Assembly (NCBI GenBank): GCA_040544425.1
Contig: JBEONO010000012.1
Location: 1-64,000 of the forward strand
DNA from: Solimicrobium sp040544425
GTDB lineage: Bacteria; Pseudomonadota; Gammaproteobacteria; Burkholderiales; Burkholderiaceae_D
DNA length: 64,000 bases
Reading direction: 5' to 3'
The translations under genes and the position numbers were made by a program. Below are positions 34,301 to 42,040 of the stretch, piece by piece. Position 1 is the first letter of the stretch. Every line of letters begins with the position of its first letter. The notes beneath the pieces were generated by a model. The model was not told the origin of the DNA. It did no database searches and saw only the letters and a list, made by a program, of their open reading frames with translations.

Positions 34301-37211
34301 GCAGGATTGCGTCCATACTGTACCAGGCGTCATAAGGCAGAAATATGAGTGTGAGCCCGGCGTGGAACAGATGCTGGCGGAATGAACGCAGCGAGGTGTT
34401 CAAATGCTGCAGCACCAGAATATCATTCGATTTGCGCATCAGATCATGCAGGGAAATGATCAGCGGCGGAATCAGCAACAGGCCCAGTACCACACAGCTC
34501 CAGAACCACGGCGCCGGTGACAGAAACCAGGCACAGCCCAGCAGCAGCACCAGGCTGGTTGAGACCAGACTGCGGCGCAAATTATCAAACAGCTTCCAGC
34601 GCGACAGAATCGACAACGGATTTTTTTTGCTGGCCAGCTCCGGTTTGGCTTTCAGGGATTGCGGCAGCAACCAGCCCAGCAGTTGCCAGTCGCCGCGGAT
34701 CCAGCGATGCCGACGCTGTACGTCATTGCTGTAACGCTTGGGATAATCTTCAAAGACATGGACGTCGGAAATCAGTCCGGACCTGGCATAGCAGCCTTCC
34801 AGCAAGTCATGGCTGAGAATCTGATTGTCGGAAAATTTACCGGCCAGAGCCTGTTCAAAGGCGTCGATATCGTAAATGCCTTTGCCGATAAACGAGCCTT
34901 CACCGAACACGTCCTGATACACATCGGAGATCGCGCGGGTGTATGGATCGATGCCGGTATCGCCGCTGCACAACCGTTGATAGAGAGAGGCATTTGACGG
35001 TGGCAGGCTGGACGAAACGCGCGGTTGCAAAATCCCGTAACCGGCCGTGACGCGACGCAGATCCGCATCAAAGCGGGCCTGATTCAGGGGATGGGCAATG
35101 GTGGCGATCAACTGCCGCGCTGACTCGCGCGGCAACTGGGTATCGGTATCGAGGGTGATGACATATTTAATGCCGGTCAATTGCGCGGTATCGCCGACCA
35201 CGGTATCAAACGAATGGGTCGGGTCCTGGCGTAAAAAGCCATTCAGACAGGCGAGCTTGCCGCGTTTGCGTTCATAGCCCATCCAGATTTTTTCTTGCGC
35301 ATTCCAGCTGCGCGCGCGGTGAAACAGAAAAAATTTATCTATCCCGGCTACCCGGTATTTTTCGTTCAATTGCCCGATAGATTGCCGGGCCAGTGCCAGC
35401 AAGCCGGCATCGGATTCGGTCGTTTCTGTGGCCGCATCGATAAAATCGGTCAGCAGCGAATAGGAAATATGGTGATCCTGATTGGCCAGGAAGCGCACTT
35501 CGAGTGCTTCACACAGGCTCTCTACCCCCTTCATCGAGGACAACATGGTTGGAATGGTGACCAGAGTTTTACAGCCCGGACTGATCCCTTCCGAAAAATC
35601 CATGCGTGGCAACTGATGCGGCGTGACCACGATCGTGACGATCCAGTTTACCAGACTGCTGGCCAATTGACTGACCCCCAACAGGGACAGCGCGGTCAGC
35701 AGGATCAGCTGCCAGTCCGGCACCGACTCGGCCACCACCTTGCTGGCAATGGCGCCAAGAATCACGATACCGAGCAAAATGATGCCGCCGATATAGCTCA
35801 GCAGCGGCGCTTTCCTGCAGCTGCGGCACACGGCTTCGTATGCGGTAAATGTCATCGGGATGGCCAGCTCAAGTTGCGCCAGTCCGGCATCAATCAGGAA
35901 ATAGCCGACGTGCGCGCTGTGGTCAGCATGACCGTGCGAGAGCGCCGATTGTTCCGCCAGAAAAATGGCGTGCTCGGCCACCTCGACCTCGCTCAACTTG
36001 CTGCGTCTGCTGATCTGTTCGATCACATGGCGATAGCGGTCGCGCGTGGCAAAATCCATCGACCGGTAGTCGTCGGTTGGATCACGCAATAACACGGTTT
36101 CTACCGAGCTCATGGTTTCGACGAATTCACGCCAATCCATTTTTCCCAATAAACGCAGACTGCCGATGCTGTTACTGATCGAGACCTGATCGGCAGCTTT
36201 TTGCTGTCCTTCAATTTGAATCAGCTGTTCGACGGTCAGGCCGATTTCCGACAGTCGTGGTGCAATCCAGGTCAGCGGCAAACTGAGTGCCGGTCCCTGC
36301 CCTTGCAGTCGGCGCGCCAGTTCGGCAACGAAAGCACCGACCATCGGCGGATCGGAACGCGCCATATCGGCAACCAGCAGGATCAGCGTGCTGGGATCTT
36401 TTTCTACCGTGTCGACCATCTGGTCAGCCCAATAGTCGGCCAGATTGGCATTGATGCGATTGGCCACCAAGCGTGCCGCCACGCGGCGCAAATTTTCGAT
36501 CAAGGCCAGTCGCAGCATGATCGGAATGGCCCACAATTCGCCCAGCGTCAGTGGCGTGACCTGCTGATACGCGGCGATAAAGCGCGACAGGCCTTCCGGG
36601 TCGATCCGGCCGTCACCATGCGAAATGGTCTGCAGGGCCAGGTCATACACTCGCGGATGAGCCGCAGCGCCGGTCAGACGCGGCAATTCTTTGCTGTAGC
36701 CTTTCGGGAGATGCCGTTTGGCGGTGCGGATCTGATCTTCAATCAGATAGTAGTTATCGAGTAACCACTCCGCCGCGGGACTGATCTGGCGTCCCTCTTT
36801 CAAGGCCACGGTGAGCAGATTGCAGGCGCCATTTAAGACGTTCTCGTTATCGGCCAGACGGCCCAACAGTAAGTCTCTGGCTTTGCCTGGCTTGATCTGA
36901 TGCGAGCGCGCCAACAGCATGCCGTGCTGCTCCATTTGCACCACGCCGAACAATTCTGCGCGCAGGGGCAATTCACCCTCGTCATATTTACCTGGCACTT
37001 CGTGTTTGGTAACGATACCGGCGAAATAAGACAGACTGAAATTTTTGGGAAAGATTTTCAATGGGCGCTGCACTTTCTTGTGAGCCTGCCATCGCAAAGA
37101 GTTGAATTGGTTCGAAGCGTAGCGGCGTTGATTGATACCTGATTGAACGACAAAGGATAGTGTTGCAATGATATCCCCGAGGCCGCCGGCGTTCCGTGCG
37201 TTATCGAACAT
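28374..37211 (-). CDS. ndvB: Cyclic beta-1,2-glucan synthase (NdvB/Cgs type)
   Basis: A 2,945-residue membrane enzyme, the size expected for cyclic glucan synthases. Order: a conserved N-terminal domain (ELFGVVQMEQHG, about residues 85-95); membrane helices; a GT84 glycosyltransferase (YVITLDTDTQLPRES, RHRWIRGDWQLLGWLLP); more helices; a glucoamylase-like segment; and a C-terminal GH94 phosphorylase-like domain (GVRTHCSDDYLWLPLA, GSCDWNDGMDKVG, GGWTWYTGSAGWMYRL). The enzyme starts, extends and cyclises periplasmic beta-1,2-glucans, which protect against low osmolarity and affect host contact and motility. The ATG used lacks a clear ribosome site, and a start up to 80 codons further in is possible. 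It is divergent from the transaldolase-like gene, 97 bases apart. Confidence 0.93.
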   Translation of the reverse strand: MFDNARNAGGLGDIIATLSFVVQSGINQRRYASNQFNSLRWQAHKKVQRPLKIFPKNFSLSYFAGIVTKHEVPGKYDEGELPLRAELFGVVQMEQHGMLLARSHQIKPGKARDLLLGRLADNENVLNGACNLLTVALKEGRQISPAAEWLLDNYYLIEDQIRTAKRHLPKGYSKELPRLTGAAAHPRVYDLALQTISHGDGRIDPEGLSRFIAAYQQVTPLTLGELWAIPIMLRLALIENLRRVAARLVANRINANLADYWADQMVDTVEKDPSTLILLVADMARSDPPMVGAFVAELARRLQGQGPALSLPLTWIAPRLSEIGLTVEQLIQIEGQQKAADQVSISNSIGSLRLLGKMDWREFVETMSSVETVLLRDPTDDYRSMDFATRDRYRHVIEQISRRSKLSEVEVAEHAIFLAEQSALSHGHADHSAHVGYFLIDAGLAQLELAIPMTFTAYEAVCRSCRKAPLLSYIGGIILLGIVILGAIASKVVAESVPDWQLILLTALSLLGVSQLASSLVNWIVTIVVTPHQLPRMDFSEGISPGCKTLVTIPTMLSSMKGVESLCEALEVRFLANQDHHISYSLLTDFIDAATETTESDAGLLALARQSIGQLNEKYRVAGIDKFFLFHRARSWNAQEKIWMGYERKRGKLACLNGFLRQDPTHSFDTVVGDTAQLTGIKYVITLDTDTQLPRESARQLIATIAHPLNQARFDADLRRVTAGYGILQPRVSSSLPPSNASLYQRLCSGDTGIDPYTRAISDVYQDVFGEGSFIGKGIYDIDAFEQALAGKFSDNQILSHDLLEGCYARSGLISDVHVFEDYPKRYSNDVQRRHRWIRGDWQLLGWLLPQSLKAKPELASKKNPLSILSRWKLFDNLRRSLVSTSLVLLLGCAWFLSPAPWFWSCVVLGLLLIPPLIISLHDLMRKSNDILVLQHLNTSLRSFRQHLFHAGLTLIFLPYDAWYSMDAILRALWRMTISRRRLLEWVPSNQDAEPAHPLAGALKTMWFAPLLAIVLAALLFRLHPLALYAAVPFLLAWLTAPGIAWLISEPRVRHQAQLEEDQTVFLYKLARKIFSYYEVLVTDADNWLPPDNIQERPVAVTAHRTSPTNIGLTLLANLSAYDFGFISLSTLLERSGNTLTTMARMERHRGHFYNWYDTESLQPLMPMYISTVDSGNLAGHLLTLRPGLLMLVKQPIINPRMISGISDTYRVFKSLAGASSQTELLQFQSLLDEVPTLDSLSKCHAVLQKLSVSAKELESVYADSGNDQLTWWVRALASQCRSMYDELMYLAPWSGLINALQPHELFAGIDAIPTLQQLAELETVWLAQKDHSAQAVGSEEISGLDTMLALGSQRAVETIHELEKQARLAEEFAQMDFTFLYDRSTHLMTIGYAVAEQRCDSSFYDLLASEVRLCTFVMIAQGQLPQESWFALGRQLTVAGGDPILLSWSGSMFEYLMPLLVMPTFDNTLLDQTYHSVVQRQIDYGAQRDVPWGISESSYHTFDANLNYQYRAFGVPGLGLKRGLGDDLVVAPYASMMALMVDPKAACDNLQRLAKDGFDGKFGLYEAIDYTSSRLPRGQSHALIQSFMAHHQGMGLLALEYYLLDKPMQKRFESDPLFQATILLLQEKIPKASAYYSNTVELADVRSDIDESAMPMRIISRHDTRVPEVQLLSNGRYNLMISNSGGNSTRWKDLALTRWREDGTADNYGAFCYIRDCTANRFWSTTYQPTMAAPDSYEVIFSEGRAEFRRRDDGIEMHTEIVVSPEDDIEMRRTHITNRSNSRRTIEITSYAEIVLARPADEAAHPAFSNLFVQTEIMAQQNAILCSRRPRSSDEEIPCMFTLMVAHGEVISEITFETDRAKFLGRGNTTASPDAMRTGGKLSGSQGSVLDPIAAIRFQIELEPQQTADVDFVIGAAENRDEAVQLIAKYQDRFLADRVFELAWTHSQVVLRQLNASEADAQLFARLAGSVIYLNDQLRAEASILLKNRRGQSGLWSYAISGDLPIVLVQIRDMENIDLVRQMVQAHSYWRLKGLAVDLVIWNEDHAGYRQVMQEQIMGMIASGIEAHSIDRPGGIFVRLADQMSIEDRVLLQSVARVVICDSRGSLADQLNRRGTPELRMPLLIASQPRVIVDDAAPPPSDLQIFNGLGGFTPDGREYIVTTSKDHTTPAPWVNVLANPLFGTVISESGQAYTWGENAHEFRLTPWKNDAVSDSSGEAFYLRDENSGHFWSPTPLPCRGTGNYTTRHGHGYSVFEHSEDGIHSELWVYVALDASIKYSVLKVRNDSGEERKISATGYVEWVLGDLQSKSAMHIVTESDPVSGAIFAHNAYNTEFADRIAFFDVDAVNKTVCASRLEFLGRNSGLANPAAMHRSRLSGRVGPALDPCAAIQVQLELAAGQEREVVFMLGVAGRRSADVSSLVHRYRGSAAAKKALQDVQAYWLQTLGAVQIETPDPAVDLLANGWLMYQTIACRLWARSGFYQSGGAFGFRDQLQDVMAMIHTEPHLTRAHILLSASHQFIEGDVMHWWHPPMDRGVRTHCSDDYLWLPLATCRYVQSIGDTGILDESIRYLDGRALNVDEDSYYDLPTVSGTSGSLYEHCKRAITHGLRMGVHGLPLIGSCDWNDGMDKVGSGGKGESVWLGFFLYDVLIQFSGVASSYGDTVFAASCISEANQLQKNIEANGWDGNWYRRAYFDDGTPLGSSENQECQIDSLSQSWAVLSGAGDQARTVTAMQQVAERLVQHDSGLIQLLEPPFDKSSLNPGYIKGYVPGVRENGGQYTHAAIWTIMAFAKMGDRERAWELMQMINPINHSRTAEQAAVYKVEPYVLAADVYAVSPHNGRGGWTWYTGSAGWMYRLITESLLGLHLEVDRLTINPCIPADWKSFVITYRYRSSSYRIVLSQADEAMTQASMTVDGIAQRDGVIHLLDDGRTHQVEMSLARVV

Positions 37212-37308
37212 ACATGGCGGCCCGCACCGCGTTCAACGTGGGATAGCGTACAGACCGGCGCGACGGCCGGATTTACGATTTCGGGTATGAGTAAAACGAA
37301 AGTGAGTC

Positions 37309-38451
37309 ATGAACACCACCGAACATTTATGCAAACTGGGTCAGAGTATCTGGCTCGACAAGATCAGTCGCTCGCTGCTGCGCAGCGCCACACTGGACAA
37401 GTACATCAGCAATTATCACGTCACAGGATTGACCAGCAATCCAGCCATCTTTGCCAAGGCACTGAGCGAAGACGAGTTGTATGACGAAGCGATTCTGGGA
37501 CTTGCCGCGCCGGACAAATCAGGCAGCGATGTGTTCTTCGAGCTTGCCCTGGAAGATCTGAACTGGGCGGCAGAATTATTCAGCCCGGTTCATCAGGCCA
37601 GTGAAGGCGTAGACGGTTGGGTATCAATGGATATTTCACCGCTGCTGGCCAACGATGCAAACGCACTGATCCGGGAGGCGAAACGACTGCATGACATCGC
37701 GCAGCTGGATAACCTGCTTATCAACATAGCGGGCAACAGTGCCGGCTTGATCGCCATCGAAGAACTGATTTTTGCCGGCATTCCGATCAACGTCACCTTA
37801 TTGTTTTCCAGCGGCCAGTATATGCGGGCCGCCTCGGCGTACATGCGCGGGATCGAACGCCGGATCGACGCCGGACTGGACCCCAAGGTCGCATCGCTTG
37901 CCTCATTGTTCGTCAGCCGTTGGGATGTGGCAGTCAGAGATCAGGTCGCAGCGGAACTGCATAATAAACTCGGCGTGGCGATCGCCCAGCGCACTTATCG
38001 CGCCTGGCAGGCATGCATTGATTCGCCGCGCTGGCAACGCCTGGCGATGGCCGGTGCGATGCCGCAACGCCTGCTGTGGGCCAGCACCGGATGCAAAGAT
38101 AAAACCCTGTCAGATAATTATTATGTGCAAGAGCTGGCCGCGCCGAGCACGATCAATACCATGCCGGAAGAAACGCTGCTGGCATTTGGCGACCACGGTC
38201 TGATCGGCCATACGATGTCATTCGATGGCGACAACGCCAACGAAGAAATCGCGTTATTTGAGGCTGCCGGGATCGATATTGAACATTTGGCGGTACAACT
38301 TCAGCTTGAAGGCAGTGCCGCCTTCATCGTGTCCTGGAACGCAATCCTGGCGACCATCGCTCAAAAGCGCAGCACCCGTGCAGCCAGAAATACGGAACTC
38401 GACAATAGTTCAGGCCAATGTGCGATGGCGTACCGAATTGACAATGCTTAG
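37309..38451 (+). CDS. tal: Transaldolase homologue lacking the Schiff-base lysine
   Basis: A 380-residue protein clearly of the transaldolase family: LTSNPAIFAKAL near the start and GIPINVTLLFSSGQYMRA in the middle, with a C-terminal helical region. In transaldolases a lysine in a motif like IKIPGT forms the covalent intermediate. Here the same stretch reads LLINIAGNSAG, coded ATC AAC ATA, so asparagine replaces lysine. The glutamate expected in xEVSPxLA is aspartate (MDISPLLA). The aspartate of IWLDKIS and asparagine of TSNP remain. The normal reaction is unlikely; a regulatory or altered role is inferred. The frame is intact, with no sign of decay. A GTGAG site precedes the ATG. Confidence 0.85.
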   Translation: MNTTEHLCKLGQSIWLDKISRSLLRSATLDKYISNYHVTGLTSNPAIFAKALSEDELYDEAILGLAAPDKSGSDVFFELALEDLNWAAELFSPVHQASEGVDGWVSMDISPLLANDANALIREAKRLHDIAQLDNLLINIAGNSAGLIAIEELIFAGIPINVTLLFSSGQYMRAASAYMRGIERRIDAGLDPKVASLASLFVSRWDVAVRDQVAAELHNKLGVAIAQRTYRAWQACIDSPRWQRLAMAGAMPQRLLWASTGCKDKTLSDNYYVQELAAPSTINTMPEETLLAFGDHGLIGHTMSFDGDNANEEIALFEAAGIDIEHLAVQLQLEGSAAFIVSWNAILATIAQKRSTRAARNTELDNSSGQCAMAYRIDNA

Positions 38452-38530
38452 CGCGTATAAAGACTCTGGTGGCATTCAGATTCCTATTGACCACCAAACC
38501 AAACTCAACACTTCAAACCAAGGACACACT

Positions 38531-39076
38531 ATGAAATATGCAATGATCATCATGCTCGCTGGCGCCGCAATCGGCTTCACAACTTCTGCCTCAGCCGCAA
38601 CTGCGGAACAAAAGGCAGCCTACACCGCCTCGACCGAAAAGGCTGATGCCGATTTTAAAATTGCCCGCAGCCAGTGCGACGGCATCACCGGCAATCCGAA
38701 AGATGTCTGTATTGCAGAGGCAAAAGCAGCCCGCACCATAACCAAAGAGCAGGCGCATGCGCAGTTCGAAGGTACTGCCGGTGCACGTGTGAGCGCCAGA
38801 AAAGAAATCGCTGAGGCCAACTTTTCAGTAGCCAAAGCCAAATGCGCCAGCAAAAACGGTAACGAACAAGATGTCTGCGTCAAACAGGCCAAAGCCGTGA
38901 TGGTGGCAGCCGAGGCCGATGCAGTCGCTGACAAAAAAGTGAATGACGCACGTGGCAGCGCAAACGAAGACAAGCGCGATGCAGACTATACCGTGGCACT
39001 GCAAAAATGCGATGCCCTGGCAGGTAACGGCAAGGATAACTGTGTTGCAGCGGCCAAGACACAATTCGGAAAATAA
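38531..39076 (+). CDS. Secreted alanine-rich repeat protein with paired cysteines
   Basis: A 181-residue periplasmic protein (signal peptide to SASAAT). The mature chain is helical and rich in Ala, Lys and Asp. It contains three similar units, each with a cysteine pair: RSQCDGITGNPKDVCIAEAK, KAKCASKNGNEQDVCVKQAK and LQKCDALAGNGKDNCVAAAK. The GN-xx-D-xC core is strongly repeated, suggesting three helical hairpins each closed by a disulfide. Related unnamed proteins are common in Burkholderiales; function unknown. AAGGA sits six bases before the ATG and a strong terminator follows. Confidence 0.83.
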   Translation: MKYAMIIMLAGAAIGFTTSASAATAEQKAAYTASTEKADADFKIARSQCDGITGNPKDVCIAEAKAARTITKEQAHAQFEGTAGARVSARKEIAEANFSVAKAKCASKNGNEQDVCVKQAKAVMVAAEADAVADKKVNDARGSANEDKRDADYTVALQKCDALAGNGKDNCVAAAKTQFGK

Positions 39077-39092
39077 GTCAGCTAATTCAGTG

Positions 39093-39125
39093 ATTCTGCA
39101 GCGTGGCTGCAGAATTCATTTTCTT
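39093..39125 (+). terminator. Intrinsic terminator after the cysteine-repeat protein
   Basis: A ten-base-pair perfect stem, ATTCTGCAGC-GTG-GCTGCAGAAT, is followed by TCATTTTCTT. It lies 17 bases after the stop codon of the gene at 38531. Confidence 0.8.
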
Positions 39126-39147
39126 CACTGCCATTGGGACAACAATC

Positions 39148-39420
39148 ATGCGTAATACAACTAAAACTTTGCCAGATACGGTCCTGCGGAAAACGACATT
39201 GGTCGAGCGTATCAGACAGCAGCTGTCACTCAGTTTTAAACGGAAGGACGCAGTATTGCAGCGTCCAAAAGAATTTGAAATTCAGATCTTGCCCAACGGC
39301 GGATCGAACTCCTGTTTTTCTATTGGTCAGACCGCGACAGGCATCAAGGGCCGTCGCAATAAAAACCAGATGCGCACCAGGCAGGACAAATTGGTGCATA
39401 CCGCATCGAATCTGGGTTAA
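39148..39420 (+). CDS. Small basic protein, doubtful
   Basis: A possible 90-residue basic protein with no signal peptide and no recognised motif. The ATG at 39148 lies after the preceding terminator and has only a weak GGGAC upstream. Its end overlaps the end of the convergent oxidoreductase remnant by four bases. It may be real but could equally be chance; no function is proposed. Confidence 0.3.
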   Translation: MRNTTKTLPDTVLRKTTLVERIRQQLSLSFKRKDAVLQRPKEFEIQILPNGGSNSCFSIGQTATGIKGRRNKNQMRTRQDKLVHTASNLG

Positions 39421-40364
39421 GTCGTCCCGAAATTGACCAGCGCAGCCAGTTCCATGACGGCGTTTTCAGACGCTCTGCGATCCGGCGTAGTGTCGGCATT
39501 GTTAAAATTGCCGATGTCGCCAAATGCCTGCACCAAAATGCCATCCCGACGCGGAATGACTGACAGCGTGCGGGTGCTCAAGCCATAGGTCACTTCTGTT
39601 TGGGGAATCAGGCGCGCGGTTTGTCCGCGCACCGGAATAACCGTATCGTCCTGAAACAGTGCTCTGGCTCCGTAGCCGGTCGCATTGATCAGCGTGTGTT
39701 CGGGCAGTTTCAATAATTCTTTCGCGTGCGCGAACTGTGCCACTTCAATTTTTCCACCCATCGCCAAAAAATCTGTCATCAGCATCCGCGCATAGGTGCT
39801 GATATTGAACATCATCATGGTGTAGCGCGCGACATAGGGGTGCGCAAACGGATGGCTGCCGGCTGGCAGAATCACCCTGTGAGTTTTGGTTTCCGCGGCG
39901 AGGTCATTGAACTCACCATATTCAGGTTCGTCCGCGACCGAAGCGTGCTTCGTATCGAACGATTGGTCAGACGGCGCATAGCCATCAAACCATTCGATCG
40001 GATTGCCAGGCAGGCCTAACATTTTCTGGTAGGTGGAATACGAAATCCGCGCCATCTCTTCCCAGCGCGCGGCCAATCCGGGCGCATGTTCGGCATCGCA
40101 GATCCGTGAGTCAGGGGTCCAGACACCGGAGGCATTCATCGAGGCGACATCGGGCGGCAGTGCTTTGGCATAAATCGTGACCTTCATTCCGGCACGCTGG
40201 GCCAGCAGTGCCGAAGTCAATCCCAATGCACCGCAACCTATTACGCCTATTGTCCGCACACCGGTCGTTTGCGCCAGACGCAGCGCCAGTGTGCTCGATC
40301 CCCAGGAAAGCGACCAACCGCTGCCGCCATGGCCGTAATTGTGGACGATATGTTTGCGTCCCAA
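39417..40364 (-). pseudogene. FAD-dependent oxidoreductase (DAO family), N-terminally truncated
   Basis: The reading frame begins with a TTG directly after an in-frame TAA. Its first residues (RKHIVHNYGHGGSGWSLSWG) correspond to an internal motif of Tat-exported DAO-type oxidoreductases in which that motif precedes the FAD loop. The FAD-binding site VIGCGALGLTSALLAQRAG follows. Complete homologues carry roughly 70-100 more residues in front. A short in-frame stretch before the stop codon is open but not clearly homologous. The missing front adjoins AT-rich foreign-looking DNA, so deletion or replacement is likely. Without the N terminus it is probably inactive. Confidence 0.7.
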
Positions 40365-40834
40365 TTAATTTCGTTTTGGCGCACTGCCATCCACCCCGAA
40401 ATTCGGCAGCTTGGTTGCCGATATCAAATTGAAAAACCAATCCCAACAAGAATTTCCATTGAACAAGCTTAACTTTTTATGTAGTATAAAACCTAATTTT
40501 TAGTGAGGAATCGAAACTTATTTCTATGATATTGTTTTTTGCACAACCAAGCTGCAACATGTTTGGTATTGTATATTTTTTAATTAAACTGTATCAGTCG
40601 GCTCTGAATGTTTCAAACTTCACACTAAAGCAAATTGTCACCTTTACAAGAAGAGCGGACGCCAAAACAATACTTCGACCCAAAATTCCATTTCAAATCC
40701 GAGGGTTGATAACGTGAATTATGCAGAATTAAAAAATAGCAAGGCACTTAAAAAATATTCTGGCAGCACCAGCTGAATCGGCCAAAAACTGCCAAATATT
40801 AAGTGGCAAGGTAATTACGATCAAGGATGATAAT
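40365..40834. other. AT-rich stretch without a supported gene
   Basis: About 470 bases with markedly lower GC than the flanks. A 63-codon open frame at 40526 has no homology that I recognise and no ribosome site. The last hundred bases are open in the frame of the adenylation domain (from 40733) and look like the linker that precedes such domains in peptide synthetases. The base composition suggests DNA acquired by transfer. Confidence 0.6.
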
Positions 40835-41728
40835 ATGCCCCTACCTTTTCCAAACAAAACGATCCATCAACTCTTTGAAGAACAAGTTGAAAAAGTGCCC
40901 GAAAAAACGGCGCTAATATTTGAGGACCAAAAGCTGACCTACCGTCAGCTCAACCAGCGAGCCAATCAGCTGGCAAATTATTTAAAGAAGCACCACGATA
41001 TTAATCCTGATACGTTGATCGGGATGAGCCTCGAACGTGGCATAGATTGCATAGTCAGCATGCTGGCAATCTTAAAAGCGGGTGGTGCATATGTGCCACT
41101 GGATCCAGCCTATCCCAAAGCACGTTTGCAGTTTATGCTGCAAGATACCAATGCTGAGATTATTCTTACGCAAGAAAATCTTGTACAGCATTTGCCCGCA
41201 ACAGAAAAAAACATCGTCTTGGTAGAGCGTGACTTATACAACGACTACCCTGCTTCTAATCCACGCTCACCGGTTCAACCGCAACATCTGGCCTATGTCC
41301 TCTACACTTCTGGCACCACGGGGAGACCAAAGGGGGTGATGGTTGAGCATCGCAACGTAGTACAGCTTGTAAAAAATCAAAATTATTTCAAACTAAGTTC
41401 GCAAGATGTGATGGCGCAAACCACCAGTATTAATTTTGATGTATCCATGTTTGAGATTTGGGATGCACTGTTAAGTGGCCTGACCTTATGTGTCTTACCT
41501 CTCAAAACGATTTTATCTGGCCAATTGTTAAAAACTGCCATACAAAAAAATAGCATCACTATTTGTTCTCTCACTTCTGCACTTTTTGATCAGCTTGTAC
41601 TGCAAGATCCCACCCTGTTTTCAGGACTGAATTATTTATTCGTATCTGGAGACGCTTTAAATCCCTCAACAGTGGTGCAAGTTTTTAGGAAAAAAGTGCA
41701 TCGACCCAAAGCGTGCGTATTCTGGTGA
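40835..41728 (+). pseudogene. NRPS adenylation-domain fragment
   Basis: The N-terminal two thirds of a non-ribosomal peptide synthetase adenylation domain. Core motifs in order: LTYRQLNQRANQLA (A1), LKAGGAYVPLDPAYP (A2), YTSGTTGRPKGVMVEH (A3), the INFDVSMFEIW region (A4) and LFVSGDALNP. The expected A5-A10 motifs, including the ATP-binding aspartate and catalytic lysine, are absent because an IS21-type end begins at about 41714; the last few codons belong to that element. Codon use is AT-rich compared with neighbours. There is no condensation or carrier domain nearby. It cannot activate an amino acid. Confidence 0.85.
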
Positions 41729-42040
41729 ACGTGACCGACGATTCTGGTGATCGTGACCGATGCGCCTAAAATGGTGTTACGCGGTTAAATTGTAATGTCA
41801 TCGGTCACGATGGATCCATGTTTTTCTCCTTTTTGCTGTTTTTTTGTTTATTTACGCGCATTGAATCACCGGTCAGTGTGAACCGATGGTTTTTCTGCAT
41901 GATGCGATCCAGTATGGCATCGGCAATCGTGGCATCACCGATCCAGGCATGCCAGTGTTCAAGCGGTAATTGACTGGTAATGATGGTCGCCTTGCTGGCA
42001 GCGCGATCATCAATAATTTCCAGCAGATCAGAACGCGTCA
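41714..42040. mobile_element. IS21-family insertion sequence remnant
   Basis: One end of an IS21-type element. Two tandem copies of TTCTGGTGA(A/T)CGTGACCGA (41720-41738 and 41742-41760) form the terminal multiple repeats typical of the family. An inverted copy (ATCGGTCACGAT) follows near 41804. Next comes the end of an istB-type gene. The rest of the element, including istA and the opposite end, is missing. The right border falls inside a histidine kinase gene, and the left inside an NRPS gene. Confidence 0.8.
41805..42040 (-). pseudogene. istB: istB (IS21 helper ATPase) C-terminal fragment
   Basis: The minus strand encodes the last 75 or so residues of an IstB-like ATPase, with DLLEIIDDRAASKATIITS, QLPLEHWHAWIGDATIADAI and ILDRIMQKNHRFTL. 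IstB assists the IstA transposase. The Walker motifs and N-terminal two thirds are missing, since homology ends at the junction with the kinase fragment near 42040. Confidence 0.82.

Noticed and set aside
40526..40717. 63-codon open frame in the AT-rich region
   Set aside because: Short, without ribosome site or similarity; chance open frames are common in AT-rich DNA.
41719..41812. Short repeats that might suggest a CRISPR-like array
   Set aside because: Only two direct copies and one inverted copy with no regular spacers; they fit IS21 terminal repeats.
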